Shown: piece by piece, positions 1-9,960 of the stretch
Layout: the number at the start of each line of letters is the position of its first letter
How positions within the stretch are numbered: the first letter of the stretch is position 1
Origin: Borreliella mayonii
GTDB taxonomy: Bacteria > Spirochaetota > Spirochaetia > Borreliales > Borreliaceae
Assembly: GCF_001945665.1 (NCBI RefSeq)
Contig: NZ_CP015780.1
Span: forward strand, 620,001-684,000
Direction of reading: 5' to 3'
Length of the DNA stretch: 64,000 nt
Notes under the pieces: model-generated
Seen by the model: only the letters and a program-made list of their open reading frames with translations
What the model was told of the DNA's origin: nothing
The model's database searches: none
Translations under genes and position numbers: made by a program

Positions 1-1791
1 TTTTATATTCCTATAGGAAAAAATGTTTTAATATCAAATTCAAATTTTTCATTTTTAGGTTTAAAAGATGTTAGATTGGATCCAATTTATTCTGTTCCTG
101 TAGAAAAAAATTCTAAATATTATTCAAGATACATGATGATAGATGAGAAAATTTACTCTGTAGTAAGTTTTCCGGTTAGAGATTCTGTTGCAACATTGGG
201 TGTTATAGGGATTTTAGTATGCTTTGATGAATCGTTAGATATTATTGAAAATCAGTTGTATTCTTCTCTTAAATTTAGCAGTAAGAATTATAATTTTTTT
301 ATGCTTGACAGAAATTATATGCCCATTTTTTTAAACTTTAACAATCTTCAGGATAAATCTTTTTCTACAGCTTATAGTGAGAATTTTTTTAACAAAGTTA
401 TAGCTTATGCTAAAAAAGATTCTTCTGTTTCTCAGTACACTTTTAATTATGAAAGAGATTTTTATTCTTTAAACTTTGTAAAAACCGATGATTTTTTGAT
501 TCAGGGGTTGATTTTAAATGTCAATTCCATTCCTATTATGTTTAAATCAAATTGGGTTATATTTTTTACATTTTTATTATTATCTTTTGCAATTATTTTT
601 TATTTGTGTAATACTTTTGCTTTTTCATTAATTAATGATTTTAACAGAATTGTTGATTATCAAAAATTAAAAAGCGATCCTTTTAGTCTTGAGTCTCCCT
701 TAGAGATTAAGTATTCTTCGTCTATTATTTCTTATATTAGTTCAAAGCTAGATAATCTGTCGTCTAAGAGTAACGAATCTTTTGAGAAGATAAAATTTTA
801 TTCTAAAGATTTAAATGAGTATTTGGAACAAATAGAAACTGCTATATTAAATACTGAGAGTATAGATTCTAGCATTTTAGCTTACGAACAGCTAAAAGAT
901 ACTTTTTCTAGATTTGAAAAGTCAATTGTTGATATTTTAAAAGGCTTTGAATCTATTGCTGATCCGATTAATGATCACAATAAATATATATCAGAAATTT
1001 CTTCAAATTTTGAGGAAAATGTTAGTTTTTTCTATAGTATAGATAAAAATTTGGAAATTTTTAATAAAGTTGCCACTATAAATTCTACTGATATTGAAAA
1101 TATTAAAAGTAAGGTTTTTGATTTAAATATTGTTTTTGAAAATGTGAATAAAAATTTTGCAGATCTTTTGTCTCAAACAAATAGTTTGCAAAGTGTAAAT
1201 AAACTTTTAGTTTCAATTTCAGCCCAGACCAATATGCTTGCTATGAATGCAGCAATTGAAGCAGCAAAAGCAGGTGATGCAGGTAAAAGTTTTGCAGTTG
1301 TTGCTGAAGAGATTAGAAAGCTTGCTATTAATTCTGGAAAATATTCTAAAACCATTAAAGATGAACTTAAAACGGTTGACAGCATTATTGCAGTAATTAA
1401 TTCAGAGATTGATACAATTTATAAAAATTTCATAGACATTCAAGATAATGTAGACAACAATTTTTCAAGACATGAGAAAGTAGATCTTACCCTTGCTAAG
1501 CATTTTAAAGAAATTGGCGAGTTTAAAGAAAGATATTTGTCTCACGATACTAAGATCAGAGATGCTAAAAATATATATAAAGAAATATTTAATAACCATT
1601 ATTTTGTTAGTAGCAAGTTTAACAATTTTAGCCAAGATTTAAAAGAGTTTAAAGTTTCTAAGATGAATTTAGATGCGGTAAGCTCTCTTCAAGAATATTC
1701 ATCTTTGGTGAAATCTTCTAAGGATAAGATATTAAAGACAAAGCAATTGATTCAAAAGATTAATGATGAGATTAAAGGTGTTCTTTTTTAG
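1..1791 (+). CDS. Methyl-accepting chemotaxis protein, 5' end outside window (mcp-3 type)
   Basis: Chemoreceptor that passes periplasmic ligand signals to CheW/CheA at the flagellar pole. The frame is open to base 1, so the N-terminus is missing; the TTG at 76 is only an internal Leu. What remains is the end of an extracytoplasmic sensor region, one membrane segment (window codons about 185-206, beginning WVIFFTF), a long helical linker, and the conserved signalling hairpin at about codons 405-442 ([16 protein letters not shown], then [19 protein letters not shown]). The hairpin tip is nearly canonical, so contact with CheA/CheW is expected. No C-terminal CheR-docking pentapeptide is seen. 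By order it matches BB0597 (Mcp-3); ligand unknown. It converges on murB with 9 bases between the stops. Confidence 0.93.
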   Translation, partial: FYIPIGKNVLISNSNFSFLGLKDVRLDPIYSVPVEKNSKYYSRYMMIDEKIYSVVSFPVRDSVATLGVIGILVCFDESLDIIENQLYSSLKFSSKNYNFFMLDRNYMPIFLNFNNLQDKSFSTAYSENFFNKVIAYAKKDSSVSQYTFNYERDFYSLNFVKTDDFLIQGLILNVNSIPIMFKSNWVIFFTFLLLSFAIIFYLCNTFAFSLINDFNRIVDYQKLKSDPFSLESPLEIKYSSSIISYISSKLDNLSSKSNESFEKIKFYSKDLNEYLEQIETAILNTESIDSSILAYEQLKDTFSRFEKSIVDILKGFESIADPINDHNKYISEISSNFEENVSFFYSIDKNLEIFNKVATINSTDIENIKSKVFDLNIVFENVNKNFADLLSQTNSLQSVNKLLVSISAQTNMLAMNAAIEAAKAGDAGKSFAVVAEEIRKLAINSGKYSKTIKDELKTVDSIIAVINSEIDTIYKNFIDIQDNVDNNFSRHEKVDLTLAKHFKEIGEFKERYLSHDTKIRDAKNIYKEIFNNHYFVSSKFNNFSQDLKEFKVSKMNLDAVSSLQEYSSLVKSSKDKILKTKQLIQKINDEIKGVLF

Positions 1792-1800
1792 TTTTTTTGA

Positions 1801-2709
1801 TTATTTGAATCCTATGTAAAGAACTTCTTCTTCAAGTAAAAGCCCGGTTTTCAAGTAGACCTCAGCTTTTACTTTTTCAATTAATCTTTTTATGTCATTT
1901 GCTGTTGCATTATTAATATTGATAATAAAGTTTCCATGATATTTAGATACTGTGGCGCCTCCAATGCTTAGTCCTTTGAGCTTGCACTCTTCAATTATTT
2001 GCCCGCTAGGCTTGAGAAATGCTTTATTGTTTTTAAAAGTGCTTCCACTACTTGGAAATAGATAGTGACCCCTATTTATTCTTGCTTGTTTATTTTTATT
2101 CATTTTTTCTTCAATAATTTTCTTATTATCTTTTTTTAAATTCAATTCAATTTTTAATATGAGAAAGTTTTTATTTTGAAAAGGTGATACTTTATACTTA
2201 AAGTCTTCTTTTTTAAATTCTTTGCAAATCGTTTTTCCTTTATCATTTATAAATGTAATTTTTTTCAGTATTTCAGAGATTTCATTTCCAAAGCATCTAG
2301 CATTCATCCATACAGCACCCCCTAGTGTCCCGGGTAGTCCATAGATAAATTCTAGACCACCTAAGCTGTTATCAAGCGCAATTTTACATAAATTTTCAAA
2401 ATTTGCACCACATTCGGCAATAATTTTATTATCGTGAATTTCTATTTTGTTTAGATATCCGGTATATATTATTGGAAAATCAAGCTCTTTATCGTCATTG
2501 ACTAAAATATTCGATCCTCCCCCAAGAATAAATAGTTTAATTTTTTCTTCTACTGCTGCTTTAAAAATATTTTCAGCTTCTTGAATATTTTTAGGGATGA
2601 GAAATAATTTCGAAATGTTTCCAATTTTATATGTTGTATAGTCAGCTAGATTTTTTGTTTGAGGCTTAATATTGATTTTTTTAAGAAAATTATTTAGGCT
2701 TTTAAGCAT
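1801..2709 (-). CDS. murB: UDP-N-acetylenolpyruvoylglucosamine reductase MurB
   Basis: NADPH- and FAD-dependent reduction of UDP-GlcNAc-enolpyruvate to UDP-MurNAc, the second committed step of peptidoglycan synthesis, in the cytoplasm. The 302-residue protein shows the FAD-binding GGGSN (63-67), the segment GLPGTLGGAVWMNAR (124-138), the Ser-containing SSGSTFKN (220-227) and the C-terminal acidic EEE (293-295) that supplies the catalytic Glu. The short form, without the tyrosine loop of the E. coli enzyme, fits type II MurB. ATG at 2709. It is divergent from cysS, with only 51 bases between the two starts, so both promoters must share that gap. Confidence 0.95.
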   Translation of the reverse strand: MLKSLNNFLKKINIKPQTKNLADYTTYKIGNISKLFLIPKNIQEAENIFKAAVEEKIKLFILGGGSNILVNDDKELDFPIIYTGYLNKIEIHDNKIIAECGANFENLCKIALDNSLGGLEFIYGLPGTLGGAVWMNARCFGNEISEILKKITFINDKGKTICKEFKKEDFKYKVSPFQNKNFLILKIELNLKKDNKKIIEEKMNKNKQARINRGHYLFPSSGSTFKNNKAFLKPSGQIIEECKLKGLSIGGATVSKYHGNFIININNATANDIKRLIEKVKAEVYLKTGLLLEEEVLYIGFK

Positions 2710-2760
2710 ACGTACTTAATAATAAATTAGATTTTTTATTTTTTCAATTTTGATAAATGT

Positions 2761-4203
2761 ATGATTTTAAAGTTATATAATACTAGAACAAAGGATTTTT
2801 CAGAATTAACAAATTTTGATAATGTTAAAGTGTATGCTTGCGGGCCTACTGTTTATAATTATGCTCACATTGGAAATTTTAGAACTTATATTTTTGGAGA
2901 TTTATTAATTAAAACTTTAAGGTTTTTAGAGTATAAAGTTAATTATGCGATGAATATTACAGATATTGGGCATTTAACAGGTGATCTTGATGATGGAGAA
3001 GATAAAGTGGCTAAAACTGCAAGAGAGAAAGGTCTTACAGTTTGTGAGATTAGTGAATTTTTTACGAAAGCTTTTTTTGAGGATTGTAGAAAATTAAATA
3101 TTGTATATCCTGATAAAGTTCTTATTGCAAGTAAACATATTCCCATCATGATAGAGGTTGTTAAAATTCTTGAAGAAAAAAAAATTACTTATTTTTCTAA
3201 TGGTAATGTGTATTTTGATACTTCTTGTTTTAAAAGCTATGGTGAGATGGCTGGCATTAATTTGATTGATAAAGACATGACTTTACCCAGAGTTGATGTT
3301 GATAAATTTAAAAGGAATAATACCGATTTTGTTTTGTGGTTTACTAATTCTAAGTTTAAAGATCAGGAGATGAAATGGGATTCTCCTTGGGGATTTGGTT
3401 ATCCTAGTTGGCACTTAGAGTGTGCTGCTATGAATTTGGAGCATTTCAAAGATACGCTTGATATTCATTTAGGAGGAGTTGATCATATTGGAGTTCACCA
3501 TATAAATGAAATAGCAATAGCAGAGTGTTTTTTGAATAAGAAATGGTGTGATATCTTTGTTCATGGAGAATTTTTGATTATGGATTATAATAAGATGTCA
3601 AAGTCACATGGAAATTTTATTACGGTTAAAGACTTGGAAGATCAAAATTTTTCTCCTCTTGATTTTAGATATTTATGTTTGACATCACACTACAGGAACC
3701 AATTAAAATTTTCATTGAATAATCTTCAAGCAAGCAAGATTGCTAGAGAAAATTTGATAAGCAAGCTAAGTTATTTTTACAAGTCTTTAGATCTAGTTGA
3801 TTTAAATATGCTTAATAAGGATTTAAAAAAGTTTAGTTTTAGTGTAGAAAAAGAATATTATGACTCTTTTGTAGAAAAAGTTTCTTTTGATTTAAATGTT
3901 TCTCAAGGATTGGCTTTGCTTTGGGAGATAATTAAATCTAAAAATCTAAGCTTTGTTTCAAAGCTTAGATTGGCTTTTATTTTTGATGAGATTATGTCAC
4001 TTAATCTAAGAGAAGAAATTTTAAAAAATTTAGAAAATCATGATGTAGTTATTGATGAGAATATGAAAACTTTAATTGAAGAGAGAAGAATAGCTAAATG
4101 TGAAAAAAATTTTAAGCGTGCCGATGAGATTAGGGATTTTTTTGCCCAAAAAGGTTTTGTTTTGGTTGATACTAAGGAAGGAACCAAGGTTAAAAGAGGC
4201 TAG
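2761..4203 (+). CDS. cysS: Cysteinyl-tRNA synthetase
   Basis: Class I aminoacyl-tRNA synthetase that charges tRNA-Cys. The 480-residue protein carries the HIGH-type motif as HIGN (36-39) within [13 protein letters not shown], the zinc ligand Cys27, the later zinc-site segments WHLECAAMN and HHINEIA, and KMSKS at 278-282. Length is normal for the family. It begins with ATG and heads a plus-strand run: the next gene starts 3 bases after its stop, and glyA and the J-domain gene follow closely. Confidence 0.97.
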   Translation: MILKLYNTRTKDFSELTNFDNVKVYACGPTVYNYAHIGNFRTYIFGDLLIKTLRFLEYKVNYAMNITDIGHLTGDLDDGEDKVAKTAREKGLTVCEISEFFTKAFFEDCRKLNIVYPDKVLIASKHIPIMIEVVKILEEKKITYFSNGNVYFDTSCFKSYGEMAGINLIDKDMTLPRVDVDKFKRNNTDFVLWFTNSKFKDQEMKWDSPWGFGYPSWHLECAAMNLEHFKDTLDIHLGGVDHIGVHHINEIAIAECFLNKKWCDIFVHGEFLIMDYNKMSKSHGNFITVKDLEDQNFSPLDFRYLCLTSHYRNQLKFSLNNLQASKIARENLISKLSYFYKSLDLVDLNMLNKDLKKFSFSVEKEYYDSFVEKVSFDLNVSQGLALLWEIIKSKNLSFVSKLRLAFIFDEIMSLNLREEILKNLENHDVVIDENMKTLIEERRIAKCEKNFKRADEIRDFFAQKGFVLVDTKEGTKVKRG

Positions 4204-4206
4204 TAT

Positions 4207-5763
4207 TTGGCTATTTTTTTAAAAAACAAGTATTTTTATTTAAGCTTAATTTTTATTATTTTTTTATTTTTATTTGTTTTTTCTGGATTTTTATTTTATT
4301 CAAAGCCAATTATTTATGACATATCTCCAATTCCCACCTCACACAAGGATATTATTGTTATTAAAGGAAACAATTTGGGCTACAGTACAGGAGAAATTAA
4401 TATTAACAATAATTATTTGGTTAAAAGTAGCATTATTAGTTGGAATAACACTAAAATAGTTTTTAAAATTACAGACGAAGTAAATTCTGGACTTATTTTT
4501 ATAAAAGGCGAAAGGGGTACTAGCAACGAACTTTTTCTTGTTATAAGCAGGCAAGTTCCTGTTAAGCTTAATAGGAAAAATATACCTTTTATTTTTTTAG
4601 AGGACAAAATAATCTTAAATGCAAATTCTTCAACTTTATTGCAGGGTATAAATTTGTTTTCACATTCTAGTGCTATTAAAATTTTTCTTGAAACTAAGGA
4701 CAAACTTTATACAATTTTACCTCAAAATATTTTAGATGTTTCTGAGAATAGAGTAGAATTTATTTCTCCTAAAACTTTAAATTCTGGTGGGAATCTTTAT
4801 GTTTTATTAGACAATATTCAAAGCAATAAAGTTCCGTTTTCTGTTAAAGATAATTTTTTTAAGTGGATTTTGACTGATTCAAAAGAGTTTAGAATAATTG
4901 AAGAGATTTGTTTTAGTCAAGATATTAATAATAATTTTGATTCAAACCCTGAAGATATTAATTTTAATATTTTTTATTTAAGGCCAATTGAGAATGAGCG
5001 TCAAAAGATTACAGAGCGCAGTAATGAGCATCTTGATTTTAATATTGGTAATTTATTTTTTAAAAACCTGAAGACAAATAAATTTATTTTTGAGACTAGA
5101 ATGAAAACTTATAAACTTAATTTGGAATTTTTAGATGCCAAATATTTAGAAAGTATTGAGGTTAATAAAGATATTAACAATCAAGAGTACAAAACGTATG
5201 TTCAAGGCAAAAAAAAAGATTATTTATCTTACAATTCTGTTGATTTAATGTCGTTAGATTCTCTAATTTTATCTAAGGCTGCTGGGAATAATTCAGTTTA
5301 TAAGTTGGCTAAAGCAATTATTGATGTTTTGACTTTAAATTTTAAAATTGTTGAGAATAATTTAAGTTTAAATGATTCTATTAAAGAAAGAAAAATTTCA
5401 TCTAACAATTTAATAGTTCTTACGAATTTGTTATTTTTAAAGTACGAGATTCCACTGAGAAATATAGTTGGGCTTTATTATGATTCTAATTCTCTTAAAT
5501 TGAATGAGCATTTTTGGTTTGAATTTTTTTTGACTGGGGTTGGTTTTGTATATTTTGATATAATAAATGCAGTATTATTTAAGGATAGCTCTAAGTATTT
5601 TTTAAATATGTCTGAGAACTATATTCAATATGGATGCAAAGAAGACTATGATAAAAATGAGTTTTTTGACGGATATTTAGATTCTGGGTTTTTAAAGTAT
5701 AAAAGCTTGACAAACGGATCGTATTCTTTAATGCATAGGTTTGTTTTGGAGGATAATTTTTGA
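4207..5763 (+). CDS. Membrane-anchored protein with IPT-like and transglutaminase-like regions
   Basis: Function unknown (order matches BB0600). The 518 residues start with a short charged stretch and one hydrophobic segment (about 9-31), so it is probably anchored in the inner membrane with the rest in the periplasm. Residues 34-110 look like an IPT/TIG Ig-type fold ([20 protein letters not shown]). Near the C-terminus, about 395-455, the pattern SSNNL, EIPLR, VGLYY, HFWFEF, VGFVYFD matches the transglutaminase-like core; His435 and Asp451 fit two of the triad, but the position of the nucleophilic Cys is Ser399. So it is either an inactive fold or an unusual Ser form. Start TTG at 4207, with AGAGG in the end of cysS as ribosome site. 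Its TGA overlaps the glyA ATG by one base. Confidence 0.72.
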   Translation: MAIFLKNKYFYLSLIFIIFLFLFVFSGFLFYSKPIIYDISPIPTSHKDIIVIKGNNLGYSTGEININNNYLVKSSIISWNNTKIVFKITDEVNSGLIFIKGERGTSNELFLVISRQVPVKLNRKNIPFIFLEDKIILNANSSTLLQGINLFSHSSAIKIFLETKDKLYTILPQNILDVSENRVEFISPKTLNSGGNLYVLLDNIQSNKVPFSVKDNFFKWILTDSKEFRIIEEICFSQDINNNFDSNPEDINFNIFYLRPIENERQKITERSNEHLDFNIGNLFFKNLKTNKFIFETRMKTYKLNLEFLDAKYLESIEVNKDINNQEYKTYVQGKKKDYLSYNSVDLMSLDSLILSKAAGNNSVYKLAKAIIDVLTLNFKIVENNLSLNDSIKERKISSNNLIVLTNLLFLKYEIPLRNIVGLYYDSNSLKLNEHFWFEFFLTGVGFVYFDIINAVLFKDSSKYFLNMSENYIQYGCKEDYDKNEFFDGYLDSGFLKYKSLTNGSYSLMHRFVLEDNF

Positions 5764-7016
5764 TGAGAGATGATCAAATATTTAATTTAATTGAGAAAGA
5801 AAAATTAAGAGAAAAAGAACATATTGAGCTTATTGCGTCTGAAAATTTTACATCTTTAGAGATAAGGCAGGCTGTTGGGAGTATTTTAACCAATAAGTAT
5901 GCTGAAGGATATCCTTTGAATCGATATTATGGTGGTTGTTCTTTTATTGATGAGATTGAAACTTTGGCAATTTCAAGAGCAAAAGAGCTTTTTGGTGCAA
6001 AATATGTTAATGTTCAGCCGCATAGCGGATCTCAGGCTAATATGGCTGCTATAATGGCTCTTATTAGCCCAGGTGACAGGATTCTTGGCATGCAATTATC
6101 TCATGGAGGACATTTAACTCATGGCAGCAGGGTAAATTTTTCTGGCATATTTTTTAACACCTATTTTTATGGTGTTTCTAGAGATTCTGAGCTAATTGAT
6201 TATGATGAAGTTCTTAAAATAGCTAGAGATTGTAGACCAAATTTAATAATAGCTGGAGCTTCTTCTTATTCAAGAGAAATTGATTTTAAAAAATTTAGAG
6301 AAATAGCAGACGATGTTTCTGCTTATCTTTTGTGTGATATTGCGCATATTGCAGGCCTTATTGTTGCCGGTTTTCATAATTCTTCAATTGATGTGGCGCA
6401 TCTTACTACAAGTACTACTCATAAAACTTTAAGAGGCCCAAGGGGCGGAATAATACTTTCTGGGAAGGATTTTGACAAATTAGTGAACTTTAATGGAAAA
6501 GAGAGGCCTTTGTTTAATGCTGTAAATTCTACAGTTTTTCCTGGAACTCAAGGAGGTCCTTTAGTTCATGTTATTGCGGGTAAGGCTATTGCATTCAAAG
6601 AGGCTCTTCAAGAAAATTTTAAAGAATACATTGCTAACGTAATAAAAAATACTAAAGTTATGGCTGAATATTTTAAATCGGAAGGATTTCGTATTGTTAG
6701 TGGAGGCACAGACAACCATTTGTTTTTAATTGATCTTAGTAGCTCGGATCTTACTGGTGCTGATGCTGAGAAATTGCTTGAGAGTGTAAATATTACTTTA
6801 AATAAAAATGCTATTCCTTTTGATAAAAAAAGTCCTTCTTTGGCTTCTGGCATTAGAATTGGGGGCGCTGCTATTACTTCTAGGGGTCTAAATGAAAGTG
6901 ATTCTTTAAATGTTGCTAAATTTATTGTTAGAGCTTTAAAGGCAAAGTCTGATATTGAATTAAAACAAATAAAAAAGGAAGTTATAAAATTTATTAGAGA
7001 CTTTGACATGCCTTAA
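5763..7016 (+). CDS. glyA: Serine hydroxymethyltransferase
   Basis: PLP enzyme that interconverts serine and glycine with transfer of a one-carbon unit to tetrahydrofolate. 417 residues from the ATG at 5763; an in-frame TTG lies just before it, but GGAGG at 5748-5752 and the TGATG overlap with the preceding stop favour the ATG. The N-terminus has [10 protein letters not shown], and the PLP lysine is Lys221 in the motif [15 protein letters not shown]. Length and motifs are ordinary. It is translationally coupled to the transglutaminase-like gene upstream, which does not by itself imply a shared function. Confidence 0.97.
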   Translation: MRDDQIFNLIEKEKLREKEHIELIASENFTSLEIRQAVGSILTNKYAEGYPLNRYYGGCSFIDEIETLAISRAKELFGAKYVNVQPHSGSQANMAAIMALISPGDRILGMQLSHGGHLTHGSRVNFSGIFFNTYFYGVSRDSELIDYDEVLKIARDCRPNLIIAGASSYSREIDFKKFREIADDVSAYLLCDIAHIAGLIVAGFHNSSIDVAHLTTSTTHKTLRGPRGGIILSGKDFDKLVNFNGKERPLFNAVNSTVFPGTQGGPLVHVIAGKAIAFKEALQENFKEYIANVIKNTKVMAEYFKSEGFRIVSGGTDNHLFLIDLSSSDLTGADAEKLLESVNITLNKNAIPFDKKSPSLASGIRIGGAAITSRGLNESDSLNVAKFIVRALKAKSDIELKQIKKEVIKFIRDFDMP

Positions 7017-7042
7017 TTAAGTTTGGAGGTTATGATCAATAA

Positions 7043-7795
7043 ATGCCAAGCCTAATTAGAATGTTTTTTTTAGTATTGTTGTTTATTTTTATTTTTAATC
7101 CTGTTTTAATAGCAATGCTTTTTATATTATTTCCTTTTATATTGATATTATTTAGTTTTTTAGGTGTTTTTAGAATATATTTTACAAGAGATTATTCATA
7201 TTCTAGATCTAGAGAGTTTGAATTTTATAAACTTTCTTTTTTATTAATGGCTAAATTGCTATCTATTTTAGGAACTGTAACCGGAGAGCAGCTAAATTAT
7301 GTCAATTTTATTATCAATTCTTTGAATTTGTCTGAACGTGGTAAATCAGAATTGTATACCATCTTTCATTCTGCTATTACTAAGAATAATAATGCTGATA
7401 AAATTTTGTATACCCTTAAGCTTGGCTATTTTCAGCATAAAGATCTTTTTATATGGCTTTTTGCTTCTCTTAAAGAAATTAACAGGCTTTCTAGGTATAA
7501 AAATTTAGAAGCTGAAAAGTTTATTTCTTATGTTGGTGTTTTTTTAGAACTTGAATCTGATGGTTATGAAGCTTATAAAGATATTAATATTAAAATTGTA
7601 AATCCCTATAGTGTTTTGGGGTTAACATATAGTGCTAGTGATGATGAGATTAAAAAGACGTATAAAAGCCTTGTTATAAAATATCATCCTGATAAGTTTG
7701 CAAATGATCCTGTAAGGCAAAAGGATGCAAATGATAAATTTATTAAAATTCAAAATGCTTATGAAAAGATTTGCAAAGAAAGAAATATAAGGTAA
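7043..7795 (+). CDS. Membrane J-domain protein (DjlA-like layout)
   Basis: DnaJ-family co-chaperone that should stimulate an Hsp70 (DnaK) at the membrane. The 250 residues begin with a strongly hydrophobic region of about 45 residues (one or two helices), followed by a helical middle segment of the size of a TerB-like domain, and a C-terminal J domain (about 190-250) with NPYSVLGL, the HPD tripeptide in IKYHPDKF and a final helix. The order anchor, middle domain, C-terminal J domain is that of DjlA, not DnaJ; there is no Gly/Phe or zinc-finger region. A stop directly precedes the ATG, which fixes the start; GGAGG at 7025-7029 is 13 bases away, longer than usual. Confidence 0.85.
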   Translation: MPSLIRMFFLVLLFIFIFNPVLIAMLFILFPFILILFSFLGVFRIYFTRDYSYSRSREFEFYKLSFLLMAKLLSILGTVTGEQLNYVNFIINSLNLSERGKSELYTIFHSAITKNNNADKILYTLKLGYFQHKDLFIWLFASLKEINRLSRYKNLEAEKFISYVGVFLELESDGYEAYKDINIKIVNPYSVLGLTYSASDDEIKKTYKSLVIKYHPDKFANDPVRQKDANDKFIKIQNAYEKICKERNIR

Positions 7796-7824
7796 TCAAT
7801 TGATTAATTGGTCTTTTAAAGAAA

Positions 7825-7850
7825 AAAAGAAGGGCTTTAGCCCTTCTTTT
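7825..7850. terminator. Bidirectional terminator between the J-domain gene and p66
   Basis: Perfect 11-bp inverted repeat (7825-7835 with 7840-7850) around a TTTA loop. The GC core GAAGGGC/GCCCTTC is flanked by A and T runs on either side, so it can end transcripts arriving from both directions. Confidence 0.85.
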
Positions 7851-7854
7851 AATG

Positions 7855-9714
7855 TTAGCTTCCGCTGTAGGCTATTTTGAATTGCAAGAAAGCACTGCCA
7901 ATAGCTGCATTATTTGCGTTTTTATTGGCAAGTTCTATAATATTATTTGAATCCCATCCAAGAGAAATTGTTGTAAATCTTATTAGTTTTTCAAGGCTAA
8001 GTCCTGTTTTTAAATAAATTTTTGTAGCATCGCTTGAGAGTTTGTTAGAAGGCCCTAAAAGGTATGCTCCAATATAAGGTACTACATATGCTTCTGTTGA
8101 AATAGATGTTATTGGAATTGCATAATCAAGATATAAAGCCAAACCGAGCTTCATTGCGTCTTCAAATGTCAGATTAGGTATTGTAGCTTGTTTGCTTATT
8201 GAACTTTGTCCAGCTTGATTATTTTCATTAGTGCTTGAAATTACTGTAGGATAGTTTTCTACAGATTTTTGTCTTAAAATATCGTAAAGACCGATAGATG
8301 TTATCCATCCTAGTCCATTCATAATTCCCTTTTTGTTGTCTTCATAGCTTGAAATTTCAACATTTAAGCTTTGAAATGCATTTTCAGATATGGTTTTTAA
8401 TCTTTTTTCTGTATCTTTAGATCTGTAAAGGTTTTGTCCATAACTTATTCCTAATGCAATCCCAGATTTTTTGTCTTGCTCTCCAAATAACCTTGTGCTG
8501 TAGGAATCAGATCCTTTAACTTTCCAGGATTCTTTTTCTCCGGTGTCTTTATTCCAAGCAAGTCCTATACTTGCTCCTGTTGAAAATGCAATGCCCAATT
8601 CTGTATTTTTGCTGAAATTAAGAGCATTTCCATTTGGATCAAATATATTCTCATCTTTTTTGCTAGGATCTGAGGATGTTCCTTTTTTGAAATTTGCTGC
8701 TTTTGATATGTGTCCAAATACAGAAAAATCGCTTGCAAAAGGATCTATTCCTAAATCAGTGCCCATTTGTAAAATAAGATATGTATTTTTATTGTTGATT
8801 TTTGTTAATCCGAGCTTATATTGAGCCCCAAAAGATGCTAAAATTGCAGAATTTGATAAAGTTGGACTCAATAAATCGTTGCCAACTACGGATTTATCTT
8901 TTAAAGAGTATGTTATTGATGAATTATTGAATGTTTCGTTTCCATAAGCTCCTGACAAGCCAAAATTTAATTCAAAAGGTATTTCTGCAACTACAGATTC
9001 AGTATCTTCGTTTTGATCAAGTAGATTTTTTATTGGCTTCCATGTTGCTTGAATTCCATAAAGTATTCCTTGATATGTTTTATTATATGGAGTGTCTTTG
9101 TCATTCTCTTGATTTCTGTTTCCAGTACCTGTTCCCCCTATTGCAAATGTAAGGTCGAGTTGTGGGAGTTTGTATCCCAATTGAATTGTTCCTATCTTTT
9201 TAGAAGTACCTCTTGCAAGAATTGTCCCTCTTACTATTCTATCATTGCTTGGGAATCCATAGTAAGTGCTTTTAAATCCAGTCATAGGCGCAAAACTAAA
9301 TAAAGACTCTTTATTAAAGTCAAAATCTGTCATAGTACTTATTTTAATGAAAAAATCGTACATATTGATTTGGGCTGTTATATCTCCTACGTCAATTTTA
9401 AATTGATCGCCTTTTTTGCCTTCCGCTTTTAATACAAGATCTTCTACCTTAATGTAAGCTGAGAATGGATCGTCTTTGCCTAATTCGGGATTAGCTTCAA
9501 ATGGTTTAAGCTTAATGGTAATTTTGCTTTTGTTTTCAAACCCAGGAACAAGCTCATCCATATCTAATCTGAATTCACTTGTGTTTTCAAATCCGAATGT
9601 CGGCATCCATGGGTTTATTTTAAATATATCTTTTTCCTTTAATGCGTCTGCTGCAAATATTGCTGCAGATGTAGTTAAAAATATAATTAATTTATATAAA
9701 ATATGGCTTTTCAT
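7855..9714 (-). CDS. p66: Outer membrane porin and integrin-binding adhesin P66
   Basis: Integral outer membrane beta-barrel of Lyme Borrelia, known as a large-conductance porin and a beta-3 integrin ligand. 619 residues with an N-terminal signal peptide (MKSHILYKLIIFLTTSAAIFA, cleavage expected after residue 21) and many alternating hydrophobic strands ending in the C-terminal strand FLQFKIAYSGS. The Asp205 and Asp207 reported as important for integrin binding are present in NQENDKDTPY. A polar, low-complexity stretch at about 500-525 (STNENNQAGQSSISK) corresponds to the surface-exposed variable loop. AGGAAGG precedes the ATG. It is one residue longer than the B31 form as I recall it, and differs mostly in loops. 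Confidence 0.97.
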   Translation of the reverse strand: MKSHILYKLIIFLTTSAAIFAADALKEKDIFKINPWMPTFGFENTSEFRLDMDELVPGFENKSKITIKLKPFEANPELGKDDPFSAYIKVEDLVLKAEGKKGDQFKIDVGDITAQINMYDFFIKISTMTDFDFNKESLFSFAPMTGFKSTYYGFPSNDRIVRGTILARGTSKKIGTIQLGYKLPQLDLTFAIGGTGTGNRNQENDKDTPYNKTYQGILYGIQATWKPIKNLLDQNEDTESVVAEIPFELNFGLSGAYGNETFNNSSITYSLKDKSVVGNDLLSPTLSNSAILASFGAQYKLGLTKINNKNTYLILQMGTDLGIDPFASDFSVFGHISKAANFKKGTSSDPSKKDENIFDPNGNALNFSKNTELGIAFSTGASIGLAWNKDTGEKESWKVKGSDSYSTRLFGEQDKKSGIALGISYGQNLYRSKDTEKRLKTISENAFQSLNVEISSYEDNKKGIMNGLGWITSIGLYDILRQKSVENYPTVISSTNENNQAGQSSISKQATIPNLTFEDAMKLGLALYLDYAIPITSISTEAYVVPYIGAYLLGPSNKLSSDATKIYLKTGLSLEKLIRFTTISLGWDSNNIIELANKNANNAAIGSAFLQFKIAYSGS

Positions 9715-9897
9715 AATTATACCTTCCTGTTGTAACTATAAACTTTTATTAGTTCTAGTTATTAATTAAACGTATTAATAAATATATTATACATATGCTA
9801 TTATATATAATATATTAACATATATATAATATTAAAATATTAGGTAAAAATTCAAGGCCATATTAGTATTTTGTAATTTTTAAATTATTCAAATCTA
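9715..9897. other. AT-rich upstream region of p66
   Basis: Non-coding. It must hold the p66 promoter on the minus strand; several TATAAT-like hexamers occur in a run of TA-rich sequence (about 9780-9840), but no single -35/-10 pair stands out, so I do not place one. The ribosome site AGGAAGG lies just before the p66 ATG. Confidence 0.5.
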
Positions 9898-9960
9898 TAA
9901 ATAAGATTAATTTTAGTATAAATTAATCTTATTTATTTTAAATGATTAATTTATACTAAA
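9898..9960 (-). terminator. Two overlapping inverted repeats at the 3' end of lctP
   Basis: First repeat: 9898-9912 pairs perfectly with 9921-9935 (15 bp, 8-base loop), just beyond the lctP stop. Second repeat: 9912-9928 pairs perfectly with 9944-9960 (17 bp, 15-base loop) and includes the last three lctP codons. The right arm of the first and the left arm of the second share bases 9921-9928, so only one hairpin can form at a time. The stems are nearly all A and T. The first probably serves as lctP terminator; the role of the second is not clear. Confidence 0.6.

Noticed and set aside
7032-7055. Seven-codon ORF (ATG at 7032) before the J-domain gene, a possible leader peptide
   Set aside because: The ribosome site GGAGG is only 2 bases before its ATG, and no regulatory codon pattern or hairpin is seen.
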